In this document: positions 25,456 to 34,540 of the stretch, in pieces
How the letters are laid out: each line of letters starts with the position of its first letter
Numbering within the stretch: position 1 is the first letter of the stretch
Source of the DNA: Candidatus Defluviibacterium haderslevense
GTDB lineage: Bacteria; Bacteroidota; Bacteroidia; Chitinophagales; Saprospiraceae
DNA length: 64,000 nucleotides
Reading direction: 5' to 3'
Assembly: GCA_016712225.1 (NCBI GenBank)
Contig: JADJRL010000003.1
Location: forward strand, 3,547,501 to 3,611,500
Program-made: the position numbers and the translations under genes
Notes under the pieces: model-generated
What the model saw: the letters and a program-made list of their open reading frames with translations, nothing else
Told to the model about the DNA's origin: nothing
Database searches by the model: none

Positions 25456-27171
25456 TTAAATTTTGATAAATTTCAAGATTTCGTTTTCGCCATTTGCTCT
25501 TATAGCTTTAATAAAGTATACTCCATTTAATAAATGTTGTGTTGGAATTTCAACACTATTATCATTTGGTTTAAGGTTTATTAAAAAAGTACCTTGGTGA
25601 TTCACTACACTAATTTCTTCAATAACATCATCCGATGTTAAAAGTACTGATTCTGGGGATGGAATTAATTTGATTTTAGTTTTTTTGGTGACCGCATCAT
25701 TGATAATGTGAAATCGGATGTCGCATGCTTCTATACTACCTCCATCAATAAATGTAATTTCAGATTGTATGTTCTCGCTTTCTTTAGGATTAAGTAACCT
25801 TGGTGAGTTAAATGAAATCAGCCCTTCCTTACTTATAAAGTGTTCACCTAATGCACTTGGGTCATCCCAAATTAATCTGAGTTCATTTTTATCGCTATTT
25901 ACATAAAAATTTGATGGAGAAAAACCAGGAATATTTTTCAGATTTATATTTGAAATAGCTGCAAAATTTTCCTTCAGTCCAAATTGAAAAGCAAGTACAC
26001 CCTTTATGTCTTCAGTTGGATATAAAACATATTTATAGCCTGTGGAAGATTTTGTAATTCTAATGCTAAAATCAACAGCACAGCTTGATCTGGAGTCAAT
26101 GAATTCATCTGCAAAAGAATTGGCGGCAGTTATGTCTCCATAATGGCCTACGCCAAATTCATTAGAAGATTTATTACTTAGTATATCGTTTATTTTTGCC
26201 CGATTTGAAATAATTCCGGTATAGGCACTTGGATTGTTTTGGACCGTATAAATAGCATTTACTTTTGCAAATTTATTGGTGACCCCTAAAATCAATTTTC
26301 TTATTTCAATAATATCTGAAGCGGTTACGGATAATGTTTTGTTTACATCTGCTAAAGCGAATTGCAAATCATTCAGTTTCTTTTGGCCGAGAATGTGTTT
26401 TTGAATGAGGACTATGTCAGCCGTAGAAACACCATCGAAAATATTGCCTATTTGGTTTTTTTCAGGTATTACATAGTATCCATCCCGGATGGGTGGAAAA
26501 TAGAACTCACAATTGTATTGACCGGATGGAATATCATATTCGGGATTACCTGAATAAAGAATATCTCTAAAGTAAACATGATCCGGCTTTAATTTCGAAG
26601 TAATTTTAACTCCAAAGGAATCTTTGCATCGGGTATCGCCACCACCTCCTGTGCCTCCTACAGTTACCCTTAATGCTTGTGTAATAGCAGAATCTAATGG
26701 AACAGGTTCATTGGAATAAAAGCGTACATTATAATTGACTTCACCGTTGGGTGAAATAACTATATAAGTAGGGGTGCCATAATAAGTGCCAAATTGCGAA
26801 TTTTTATAGGGTGCAGTAGCTTCCAAAGCACCACCATCACTGGCTGCTCCAGGAAAAGTGATGCTATGTTTCGCAGAATATCCCTTAACATCCGCATTAT
26901 TATCCCAAGTTTGAGTACTTAATTCCAGGAATTGAACACGATTAGCTCCATTGCCCCACTTAAGATTAGCTTGTTGAAACGCTGGTGCAGCAGCATTGCA
27001 TGGTGGGCAATCCACAAAAAACAACTTTAATACAACTACTTTGTTTTTATCCAGATAATCTGCATACAATTTATGCACTTTATTGTTGTAATCTGTAATC
27101 GTAAAATCTGGTGCTTTAGCGCCGAATAGAAGGGCTGGAGATATCAACAGGATAAATAAAAACTTTTTCAT
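25456..27171 (-). CDS. Secreted thioredoxin-fold / dockerin-like fusion with T9SS tail
   Basis: The protein is 571 residues from the ATG at 27171. An earlier TTG at 27192 overlaps the promoter box. After a signal peptide (FLFILLISPALLFGA) comes a thioredoxin-like AhpC/TSA-type domain with an active-site motif FFVDCPPCNAAAP and YGTPTYIVISPNGEV (about residues 20-165). A glycine-rich linker leads to two dockerin-like calcium loops (STADIVLIQKHILGQ; VTASDIIEIRKLILG) at about 250-300, a cohesin-like beta region, and a C-terminal sorting domain ending LNGVYFIKAIRANGENEILKFIKI. It should be exported by the T9SS encoded in this window. The redox substrate is unknown. Confidence 0.8.
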   Translation of the reverse strand: MKKFLFILLISPALLFGAKAPDFTITDYNNKVHKLYADYLDKNKVVVLKLFFVDCPPCNAAAPAFQQANLKWGNGANRVQFLELSTQTWDNNADVKGYSAKHSITFPGAASDGGALEATAPYKNSQFGTYYGTPTYIVISPNGEVNYNVRFYSNEPVPLDSAITQALRVTVGGTGGGGDTRCKDSFGVKITSKLKPDHVYFRDILYSGNPEYDIPSGQYNCEFYFPPIRDGYYVIPEKNQIGNIFDGVSTADIVLIQKHILGQKKLNDLQFALADVNKTLSVTASDIIEIRKLILGVTNKFAKVNAIYTVQNNPSAYTGIISNRAKINDILSNKSSNEFGVGHYGDITAANSFADEFIDSRSSCAVDFSIRITKSSTGYKYVLYPTEDIKGVLAFQFGLKENFAAISNINLKNIPGFSPSNFYVNSDKNELRLIWDDPSALGEHFISKEGLISFNSPRLLNPKESENIQSEITFIDGGSIEACDIRFHIINDAVTKKTKIKLIPSPESVLLTSDDVIEEISVVNHQGTFLINLKPNDNSVEIPTQHLLNGVYFIKAIRANGENEILKFIKI

Positions 27172-27189
27172 TGCATTGTTTTTCAAATT

Positions 27190-27197
27190 CAAATTTA
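27190..27197 (-). promoter_or_regulatory. Probable -7 box for the thioredoxin-dockerin gene
   Basis: On the minus strand the octamer is TAAATTTG, matching TAnnTTTG, 18 bases before the ATG at 27171. It overlaps the alternative TTG start, supporting the ATG. Confidence 0.4.
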
Positions 27198-27252
27198 CTA
27201 TTTTTATGAGGATTTATTCCATTTTATTTAAAAATCCACAAATCTTAACATT

Positions 27253-27984
27253 TTGATTAGAACTTTGGATGTATTGGATCTTGGGTTTATGTCCTACAAT
27301 GAGGCTTTTGAATTGCAATCCTATTACCATAAAAGCTTGATAAGTCAAAAAAGGCAATTGGATTTAGACCACCAACCTGTCAATAATACCTTGATTCTAG
27401 TTCAACATCCCCACGTTTTTACCTTAGGAACTTCTGGGAAGCAAGAACATTTGAAATTGAAACAAGATGACTTAGGTCACATTGAAGCACAATTTCAAAA
27501 GATCAATCGAGGGGGAGACATCACTTACCATGGTCCGGGTCAGTTAGTTGCGTATCCTATTTTGGATTTAGACCAATTTTTCACTGATGTGCATAAATAC
27601 GTTAGATATTTAGAGGAGGCCGTCATAATGACGATTGGTGATTTTGGTATTAAGGGAGGTCGCATAAAAGATTTTACGGGTGTTTGGGTAGATATAGAAT
27701 CTACAAAGCCAAGAAAAATATGTGCCATCGGCGTTCATTTAAGTAGATGGGTGACATTGCATGGTTTGGCTTTAAATGTAAATACCGATCTCAATTATTT
27801 TGATTATATCATTCCATGCGGGATTGAAGCTGAAGATAAATCCGTAACTTCTATGGAAAAAGAATTAGGAAAACCCATCGAATTTGAACAAGTTAAGGAA
27901 ATTTTTATTCATCATTTGTCAAGTTTGTTTGGAACAAGTACAAAAAGTATAAAACATGGAATTGGAATCTCGAAAAATAGCTGA
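27253..27984 (+). CDS. lipB: Octanoyl-ACP:protein N-octanoyltransferase
   Basis: LipB transfers octanoate from acyl carrier protein to lipoyl domains, the first step of lipoate attachment. The protein is 243 residues. Motifs include LVQHPHVFTLGTSG, NRGGDITYHGPGQLVAYPILDL, a catalytic lysine in RKICAIGVH, VTLHGLALNV and the acyl-binding cysteine in IIPCGI. The start is TTG at 27253: the in-frame stop at 27229 precedes it with no ATG between, and the first ATG (27289) would remove the conserved first strand. The 3' end overlaps the next gene by 29 bases. LipA is not in the window. Confidence 0.93.
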   Translation: MIRTLDVLDLGFMSYNEAFELQSYYHKSLISQKRQLDLDHQPVNNTLILVQHPHVFTLGTSGKQEHLKLKQDDLGHIEAQFQKINRGGDITYHGPGQLVAYPILDLDQFFTDVHKYVRYLEEAVIMTIGDFGIKGGRIKDFTGVWVDIESTKPRKICAIGVHLSRWVTLHGLALNVNTDLNYFDYIIPCGIEAEDKSVTSMEKELGKPIEFEQVKEIFIHHLSSLFGTSTKSIKHGIGISKNS

Positions 27985-28477
27985 TTCAAGAACTGAAATG
28001 AATGAATTGGTCATGCCAAATGATACAAATGCTTTGGGAAATTTAATGGGTGGAAACTTAATGCGGTGGATGGATATAGCATCAGCTATTTGTGCTAGTC
28101 AGCACTGTGGAGCTTATGTAGTAACCGTATCGGTAGATCACATTACATTTCAGGAGCCTATTAAATTGGGCGATATAGTAACCATTAAAGCATGTGTATC
28201 AAGAACATTTCACACCTCGCTAGAGATTTTTATTGAGGTGTTTACTAAAGGAATCTTACAACATACTGCCCGCAAATCAAATCAAGCATTTTTTACGTTT
28301 GTGGCCTTGGATGAGCGAACCATGAAGCCGAAGATGATACCTCAGGCAATACCTGAAACCGAAGCAGAAAAAAAATTGTTTGATGAGGCTGCTGTACGAA
28401 GAGAATTTAGATTGGTCGTCAGTGGAAAAATGAAACCATCAGATGCAAAATTCAGTCAAGATTTTTTATCAAAATAG
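27956..28477 (+). CDS. Acyl-CoA thioesterase (hotdog fold)
   Basis: The protein has 173 residues with a single hotdog domain of the YciA/BACH type, which hydrolyses acyl-CoA to free fatty acid and CoA. Characteristic sequence is NELVMPNDTNALGNLMGGNLMRWMDIASAICA, with the catalytic Asn and Asp regions, followed by VVTVSVDHITFQEPIKLGD and a C-terminal extension, common in Bacteroidota versions. It overlaps lipB by 29 bases and is probably cotranslated with it. Chain-length preference cannot be read from the sequence. Confidence 0.9.
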   Translation: MELESRKIADSRTEMNELVMPNDTNALGNLMGGNLMRWMDIASAICASQHCGAYVVTVSVDHITFQEPIKLGDIVTIKACVSRTFHTSLEIFIEVFTKGILQHTARKSNQAFFTFVALDERTMKPKMIPQAIPETEAEKKLFDEAAVRREFRLVVSGKMKPSDAKFSQDFLSK

Positions 28478-28483
28478 GGAGAT

Positions 28484-29137
28484 TTAATTGCTTGCTGTTA
28501 CTGTAAAGTCTTCTTCACTTGTTTTTGATCGATGTAAAAATAAAGCATACATCATCCTGCAAAATTTGGTAAATAAGGGATAGTCTGACGGCTTAATTAA
28601 TTCGTTAAAAGTGTATATGATTAAGTAATAATTCATCCCTTCGATATAAATATTTTTTTGATGATTGAGAAAGTTCAATACTTTTTCATCAAAATAATAC
28701 CTGATAATTTCTTCATATTCCCCTGTTAATTTGAATCGATCTGAAAATTCAGGGTGCGTACTAAAATTAATATCTTTCCAGCCGAACCATGATAACATTT
28801 TATCACCAAAATGTTCTGGTCTTAGGTAAAATTGAGGAAGTGTTAGTTCTTTTGAATCAAAGAAAAAGACGGATTGATTGTAGTGTGATGCTGATTTGCC
28901 ATGATGAATCATGAAAGAATGATCGAATAAAAATTGGTTCCCAATTAATTCTTTTTTTATTAATAGATTTTCGCATTTATGGTTTGAGCCATCTTTGAAT
29001 AACTCAAATGATTTTAATTGGTTGATTAGTCCAATTTCTTCCTGCTCTAGTGCGCTAAGATCTAATTCCGATTGTAGGTTATGAATATCCTCAGTTCTGT
29101 TTTTATATTGTCCGGTAATTCTTTTCCAAAAACTCAT
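28484..29137 (-). CDS. Conserved hypothetical protein, DUF3137-like C-terminal region
   Basis: The protein has 217 residues from the ATG at 29137. A longer reading to 29194 would overlap the preceding gene. It has no signal peptide and no strong membrane segment. The middle carries the pattern LTLPQFYLRPEHF, then WFGWKDINFSTHPEFSDRFKLTGEYEEIIRYYF, a motif set I recall from hypothetical proteins related to DUF3137. Function is unknown. It follows the secreted protein gene on the same strand after 11 bases and may be cotranscribed. It is convergent with the thioesterase gene. Confidence 0.6.
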   Translation of the reverse strand: MSFWKRITGQYKNRTEDIHNLQSELDLSALEQEEIGLINQLKSFELFKDGSNHKCENLLIKKELIGNQFLFDHSFMIHHGKSASHYNQSVFFFDSKELTLPQFYLRPEHFGDKMLSWFGWKDINFSTHPEFSDRFKLTGEYEEIIRYYFDEKVLNFLNHQKNIYIEGMNYYLIIYTFNELIKPSDYPLFTKFCRMMYALFLHRSKTSEEDFTVTASN

Positions 29138-29148
29138 ATCTAAGTTTG

Positions 29149-31047
29149 TTATTTTCTTGAAAATAAAATGCTTGTTATGCCAATGTGAATACATTCATTT
29201 TCAACATAGGACCATTTGAAATGATAAATACCATATTTAGATACTTGTACAGTAGTAACAAATTTATTTGGAGTTTCGAAAATGGCAATACCAGGACCTT
29301 TAATTAATTGCCAGGTTCCAGAATGAGCTGTTCCAATTAATGACCCATTAAGTCCTTTTTGAATGTTTTTATTGCAGGCTAATGGCTCAATGATGGATCT
29401 AAAAAATACTTTTTGACAATACAATGGAGAGATTTCACAAAGTTGATTTGCGACGACACAAACTTCACCAAAATTTTGTTCTGCACCATGCCACTTAACT
29501 TGAATTTGATCGCTTGAGTCAGGTAATGGAGAAATGATGTCGCCATTGGTAACTTTCCAGAGATATGATTTTTTTGTTTCTTGATTTGGAAGTAAAATTC
29601 TAAACAGGGACTCTCCATTAATGCAGGCTGAGGATTTGTCATAAGTTAGCGTTCCTCCTGATAAATCTGATGTGATTTCTGTAAGTTGTTCACAATAATC
29701 AAAAGTGAATTTTTTTATTGCTTGTTCAATTTTGACATTGACTGAAAGTGTTATGCAATAATCCTCATTTTTTTCAACACGTAAATATTCATTAGTTCCA
29801 ATACTATGTTTTAAAGTATCTGATTTTAAATACCAATGATATTGGTAATCAAGTATGGGTTCAATACCACATGATGGACTTGAGTTTTTAACATTAAATT
29901 TCAGTTCTTTATAATCTTCATGACATTCAAGTTTGATGTCCGAACTAAGGTTTAGAAAGTAAGTCGTCAATAAATAGGAACTATCACATTGGTAGGGCTT
30001 TGTAACATTGGGTAAATCTATGGTGTTCTTTGATTGACAATAATCGTATTTTATTTTTGTAATTGGATCTATGAAGTATTCTGAATTTGATTGACCTATA
30101 TGAATTATTTCAGCAGGTATAGGTTTGGGTAAAATAATAAATCTTACAACTGAGTCATAAGGGCAACAATTTTTCTGAGTCAAATGAGCTGTATAAACTG
30201 AATTTTTTAATATCAGCTGATCGTGCCATTCATAAGGAATCAACTCTGAACAAAGATATCTGTCAGGTCCGGTTTTTTGATTTAATTTTCTTACCGCTAT
30301 TGTTGCACATTCTGGTCCAATGGTTTGACAAATATTTTTTTCAGGGGAGCCAATATATCCTGTAGCACAAATTTGAAAGTTACCTGAATTTGGAAAATCT
30401 AAAATCAAATTATTTGCTTTGATGAATAAATCCTCACCGTTTAAAGTCCATGAGTATTCTGTAATACAGCCACTGCCTTTGGGCGTTACAAAAATTGGAA
30501 ATTCACATACTCCTTCGCAAATGGATATTATTTTGTTTGTTGAATTGTTAATGTTATTTAATGTTGGGACAGGGGGGGCATTAATTTTTCCAGTTGTGCT
30601 AACTGTAAATTCACAATCAGCTTCATCCGGATATCCACTAACCCATAGGTAATATATTTTGCAGGCTACTAGGTTTGAGTTTAATCTAATTTGACCTTGT
30701 GAGAATGCTGTTTCACATAATGGATTATTACCACATTCTTCTGATTCATTTAATCCTGCCATCATGGCATTACCTCTAGTGCAGTTTCCAACATTTATAG
30801 TTATAGTTGCAGGTCCACCTTCAGCAATAAATGACCACCAACTAATATTTTTTGCAAATTGATTTTTACATAAAGTGCATTTTCCAAAATTTGAGAAGGG
30901 AACAAGCGAGCATGTCATACCATTGAGTTGGCTTAAGCTGCATAATACGGGTGCATCTGTAATGTTTAAAGTATAGGGTGGGATGCATTGAGACCAAAGG
31001 TTCGGATGTATGAAGAAAACAATAAATAGTATTAAAACTTGTTTCAT
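29149..31047 (-). CDS. Large cysteine-rich secreted protein of unknown function
   Basis: The protein has 632 residues with a signal peptide (VLILFIVFFIHPNLWS, then Q). It contains many cysteines in pairs (CIPPY, CSL, CKNQ, CEGVCEF, NCCPYD) and stretches resembling PKD or Ig-like beta domains (ITEYSWTLNGED; SYLWKVTNGDI; WQLIKGPGIAIFETP). It does not end in a recognisable T9SS sorting domain: the tail is ITSILFSRK. I do not recognise a specific family. It is probably an extracellular or surface protein folded with disulfides. A -7 box lies about 47 bases upstream and the DUF3137-like gene follows. Confidence 0.6.
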   Translation of the reverse strand: MKQVLILFIVFFIHPNLWSQCIPPYTLNITDAPVLCSLSQLNGMTCSLVPFSNFGKCTLCKNQFAKNISWWSFIAEGGPATITINVGNCTRGNAMMAGLNESEECGNNPLCETAFSQGQIRLNSNLVACKIYYLWVSGYPDEADCEFTVSTTGKINAPPVPTLNNINNSTNKIISICEGVCEFPIFVTPKGSGCITEYSWTLNGEDLFIKANNLILDFPNSGNFQICATGYIGSPEKNICQTIGPECATIAVRKLNQKTGPDRYLCSELIPYEWHDQLILKNSVYTAHLTQKNCCPYDSVVRFIILPKPIPAEIIHIGQSNSEYFIDPITKIKYDYCQSKNTIDLPNVTKPYQCDSSYLLTTYFLNLSSDIKLECHEDYKELKFNVKNSSPSCGIEPILDYQYHWYLKSDTLKHSIGTNEYLRVEKNEDYCITLSVNVKIEQAIKKFTFDYCEQLTEITSDLSGGTLTYDKSSACINGESLFRILLPNQETKKSYLWKVTNGDIISPLPDSSDQIQVKWHGAEQNFGEVCVVANQLCEISPLYCQKVFFRSIIEPLACNKNIQKGLNGSLIGTAHSGTWQLIKGPGIAIFETPNKFVTTVQVSKYGIYHFKWSYVENECIHIGITSILFSRK

Positions 31048-31093
31048 GCCACAGGCTTAGCTTCCAGATTAAAATGTATAGCCAGCTTTATAG

Positions 31094-31101
31094 CAAAGTT
31101 A
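31094..31101 (-). promoter_or_regulatory. Probable -7 box for the cysteine-rich secreted protein gene
   Basis: On the minus strand this is TAACTTTG, matching TAnnTTTG, with the ATG 46 bases downstream at 31047. The same octamer precedes the OmpA-family gene at 16743. Confidence 0.38.
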
Positions 31102-31251
31102 AGCTTTATTGAACATTATCTAGTTAATGGATTGGATTTTTATTTATCTGTCAAATAAGTATAATAAATGGAATGATAACATGAATAATCAAAAATTATT
31201 GAATCAACTTACATTTTTAATTGAAACTCGGTAGTCAGGTTTACCAATAAG

Positions 31252-32361
31252 CTATATATCTTTTAATAATTCTTGAGCTATGCGTTCAAATGTATCCGGG
31301 AAATATAATTTTTGATGAAGAAATTTATAATTGTTTTGCATATCGGATTTATAATTGGCTTGCTCTAGTTTTAATATTTCTTCTAAAATCCGGGTGGAAT
31401 TCATGTCGTCTTGAATTAATTCTGGAACAATTTGTTTATCCATAATCAAATTAACAAGGCTTATATATTTAACTTTTATAAGTCTTTTTGCAATTTGATA
31501 GGACAATGCATTTCCTTTGTAACAAACGATTTGAGGCACGCCAAATAAACCGGTCTCCAGAGTGGCTGTTCCTGAAGTTACCAAAGCAAGATCTGCGATT
31601 TGAAGCAATGAATAGGTGTTGTTGAAAATAATATGGCAATCCACCGATAACTTATGGCACCATTTTTCATAAACATGTTTATGTTGAATTAATCCTGCAA
31701 TGGCAATTTGGTAATTGCTTTTTTGTTTTGCGGCTTCTAGAAAAACGGGAAGCATGATTTCAATCTCTTGCAATCTACTGCCGGAAAGTAGTGCTAATAT
31801 GGGCTTGTTGGTGAAATTTTGTGATGTTTTAAAATTCGTATCCTGAATTCTATTTTGGATGATATTCATTAGAGGATGACCGAAATAAAAAGCTTTTACA
31901 TGATGGTCTTCAAAATATTTTTTTTCAAATGGCAATATGATGAATAATTTGGTAATGCAGTTTCTGATAGTTTCAACTCTGCTTTCTTTCCACGCCCAGA
32001 CTTGAGGTGCGATAAAAAAATAAACCGGGATGTTTCTATTCTTAGCCCATTTAGCCATCCTTAAATTGAATCCCGGATAATCAATGAGTAAAATAGCATC
32101 TGGTTTAAATGCTATTATTTTCTTTTTGGTAAGGCGAAATAGACTTAATATTTTTAAAATATTTTTGGCCACTTCAATGAATCCCATAAAGTTCGCATCT
32201 TCATATCGAACATCAATATTTACTTTTTCAGATTTGAGTTTTTCGCCTCCCCAACCTTGCCAAATGATGTTTGGGTTTATTTTATTAGCGGCGGACACCA
32301 ATTGAGAACCATAAAGATCACCCGAGGCTTCACCTGCTATAATGTAAATTTTTTTAGACAT
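31252..32361 (-). CDS. lpxB: Lipid-A-disaccharide synthase
   Basis: LpxB condenses UDP-2,3-diacylglucosamine with lipid X to make the lipid A disaccharide at the inner face of the cytoplasmic membrane. The protein is 369 residues. GEASGDLYGSQLV at the N-terminus, WGGEKL, DYPGFNLRMAKWAK, YFIAPQVWAWKE, LPFEKKYF, LALLSGSRLQEIE and TSGTATLETGLFGVPQIVCYK are all family motifs. The start overlaps the stop of the preceding small gene (TAATG), so they are coupled. No other lipid A gene is present here. Confidence 0.95.
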   Translation of the reverse strand: MSKKIYIIAGEASGDLYGSQLVSAANKINPNIIWQGWGGEKLKSEKVNIDVRYEDANFMGFIEVAKNILKILSLFRLTKKKIIAFKPDAILLIDYPGFNLRMAKWAKNRNIPVYFFIAPQVWAWKESRVETIRNCITKLFIILPFEKKYFEDHHVKAFYFGHPLMNIIQNRIQDTNFKTSQNFTNKPILALLSGSRLQEIEIMLPVFLEAAKQKSNYQIAIAGLIQHKHVYEKWCHKLSVDCHIIFNNTYSLLQIADLALVTSGTATLETGLFGVPQIVCYKGNALSYQIAKRLIKVKYISLVNLIMDKQIVPELIQDDMNSTRILEEILKLEQANYKSDMQNNYKFLHQKLYFPDTFERIAQELLKDI

Positions 32362-32681
32362 TATAAATTTAATAATTCAAAACCATACAAGTACATCCAT
32401 AAACCAACAAATATTAAAGTAGGAAACACGATGCCTCGCATAGCATTATCCCAATATTTTTTATAAAAGTATTGGAGTGGCAATACATTGAGTATAATGG
32501 CAATGAGACCTATGGTTCTTTCTCTAAAATCTCCTTGTACACCTTCTGAATTTTCTAATATCCAGGTGTCGATCTGGTCATAAATAAGTAGAAGTATAGC
32601 ATAACCTATAAAAGGCAATAAAAGGCCAACTATAATGCCAGTTAAAACCGAATTATATTTGCTATTTGGTTGAAATCGCAT
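32361..32681 (-). CDS. Small membrane protein between surE and lpxB
   Basis: This 106-residue protein has about three hydrophobic segments (SVLTGIIVGLLLPFIGYAILLLIY; TIGLIAIILNVLPLQYFY; MRGIVFPTLIFVGLWMYLYGF) and a short extramembrane loop with acidic residues. I do not recognise a named family. It lies five bases after surE and shares a base with the lpxB start, so all three are one operon. Its position beside lpxB suggests an envelope role, but that is inference from context only. Confidence 0.75.
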   Translation of the reverse strand: MRFQPNSKYNSVLTGIIVGLLLPFIGYAILLLIYDQIDTWILENSEGVQGDFRERTIGLIAIILNVLPLQYFYKKYWDNAMRGIVFPTLIFVGLWMYLYGFELLNL

Positions 32682-32686
32682 AGTAA

Positions 32687-33454
32687 TTATTTTTCGAGGT
32701 GGGTATTGGTTTTTAGTGCAGGATATATAGTCAGATCATGGCCAGATGGTACAATACTTATATATCCGTTTTCCAGGGCCCATAAATCAGTGTCATTTCC
32801 TTCATCTTCACATTTAAATTGTCCTGTAAGCCAGTAGTAAGTTTCATTTCTGGGATCTTTTCCTTCTTTGAATTCTTCTACCCAAGTTCCTTCGCCCTGT
32901 CGGCAAACTTTAATTCCTTTAATTTCATTTTTTGCCAGTTTAGGAATATTTACATTCAGTAGATTTCCATTTTTTATACCATTTTTTAGAACTGACTCAA
33001 TGATATAATCAACAAATTCGGAACAAGGTCCAAAATCAGCATCAAAAGCGAAATCCATTAATGAAAATCCAATGGATGGAATTTGTTCCATGGATGCTTC
33101 CATAGCTGCTGACATAGTTCCTGAGTAAATAATATTGATTGATGCATTGGATCCATGGTTAATACCTGAGACACATAGATCGATGCTGCGGTCTTTTAGC
33201 AAGACATTTTTTGCTAATTTAACGCAATCCACCGGTGTGCCGGTACATTCATATGCTTCAATACCTTCGAACGCCTCAATTTTGTGTAGTCTCAATGGAT
33301 GATTTATGGTAATCGCGTGACCCATACCTGATTGGGGAGAATTAGGAGCTACCACAACCACTTCACCATGTTTTTTAGCAATATTTACTAAGGCTTTAAG
33401 GCCTGGTGCCAAAATGCCATCATCATTGGTTATTAAAATAAGTTTTTTATTCAT
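32687..33454 (-). CDS. surE: 5'/3'-nucleotidase SurE
   Basis: SurE is a metal-dependent phosphatase acting on nucleoside monophosphates, linked to stationary-phase survival. The protein is 255 residues. The metal-binding N-terminus ILITNDDGILAPGLKAL is intact. It is followed by VVAPNSPQSGMGHAIT, YECTGTPVDCVKLA and SGINHGSNASINIIYSGTMSAAMEA, all diagnostic. It is the first gene of the surE - small membrane protein - lpxB operon and divergent from holA with 78 bases between. Confidence 0.95.
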   Translation of the reverse strand: MNKKLILITNDDGILAPGLKALVNIAKKHGEVVVVAPNSPQSGMGHAITINHPLRLHKIEAFEGIEAYECTGTPVDCVKLAKNVLLKDRSIDLCVSGINHGSNASINIIYSGTMSAAMEASMEQIPSIGFSLMDFAFDADFGPCSEFVDYIIESVLKNGIKNGNLLNVNIPKLAKNEIKGIKVCRQGEGTWVEEFKEGKDPRNETYYWLTGQFKCEDEGNDTDLWALENGYISIVPSGHDLTIYPALKTNTHLEK

Positions 33455-33532
33455 AAGAATTCTAAAAGAAAGTGCGAAGATACGGTTTGGAAGGTTAATT
33501 TTACGGACTAGAAGCGTTAAGAAAGGAAGTAC

Positions 33533-34537
33533 ATGGATTATAATGAAATTTTAAAAGATATATCTAAAGGTCAAGCCAAACCCATTTATTTTTTAACTGG
33601 TGAAGAACCTTATTTTATTGATAGTATTATGGATGAAGCAGAACAATCTTTGGTTCCTTTGGAACAACGAGATTTTAATTTGCAAGTGGTCTATGGGAAG
33701 GATACGCCCATAAAATTAATTTTGGAATCCTGCAGACAGTTTCCATTTATGGGAGACAGAAAACTCATATTGGTTAAAGAAGCACAGGATATTAAGGATT
33801 GGGAAGTCATGGATTCCTATTTTAAAACTCCAGTCCCAACTACTACACTAATTATAGCCTACAAAAACAAAAAGCCGGATGGTAGATCGGCTTGGGTTAA
33901 AACCGTAAAAGAAAAAACGGTCTATTTTGAATCAAAAGCCATTTATGACAATCATTTACCATCATTCATTACGAGTCAAGCTTCCAGATATCAACTGAAA
34001 TTGGAACCTGAGGCTGCAACATTGATGGCCGAATATATAGGAAATGATCTCAGTCAAATTGATAATGAACTTCAGAAGTTAAAAGTAAATATTAAACCCA
34101 ATGAAAAAATTACCATAGACATCATAACGGATCAAATTGGTATTAGTAAGGAGTATAATATTTATGAATTGACAAAAGTTATTTCTTCAAGAGATAAAAG
34201 AAAAATGTATCTGATAGCTAGAAATATGGCCATTTACATTAAGAACAACCCATTGATTCCAACTATAGTAACTTTATTTAATCACTTCGTAAAAATTTGG
34301 TTGACTAAAACGAATATTCAAAAATCTGATGCTGAGTTAATGGCATTGCTTAAAATTCCTTTTGCGACTTTTGTAAAGGAATACAGGGAAGCAGCAAAAA
34401 ACTATAATAATGAATCCATTCTGCAGGCTATCCACATCTTAAAGGAGTATGATTTAAAATCTAAGGGTGTAGATGTACATAATGTTAATCCTGAAGATTT
34501 ATTTATTGAAATGATGTTGAAAATTTCTCAAATATAA
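33533..34537 (+). CDS. holA: DNA polymerase III subunit delta
   Basis: HolA is the clamp-loader wrench that opens the beta clamp during replication. The protein is 334 residues. The N-terminal region has PIYFLTGEEPYFIDSIMD, followed by the domain I pattern FPFMGDRKLILVKEAQDIKDW and the helical C-terminal collar. Length is typical for the Bacteroidota version. The alpha-2-macroglobulin gene starts three bases after the stop, so the two are likely cotranscribed, though functionally unrelated. Confidence 0.93.
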   Translation: MDYNEILKDISKGQAKPIYFLTGEEPYFIDSIMDEAEQSLVPLEQRDFNLQVVYGKDTPIKLILESCRQFPFMGDRKLILVKEAQDIKDWEVMDSYFKTPVPTTTLIIAYKNKKPDGRSAWVKTVKEKTVYFESKAIYDNHLPSFITSQASRYQLKLEPEAATLMAEYIGNDLSQIDNELQKLKVNIKPNEKITIDIITDQIGISKEYNIYELTKVISSRDKRKMYLIARNMAIYIKNNPLIPTIVTLFNHFVKIWLTKTNIQKSDAELMALLKIPFATFVKEYREAAKNYNNESILQAIHILKEYDLKSKGVDVHNVNPEDLFIEMMLKISQI

Positions 34538-34540
34538 AAT

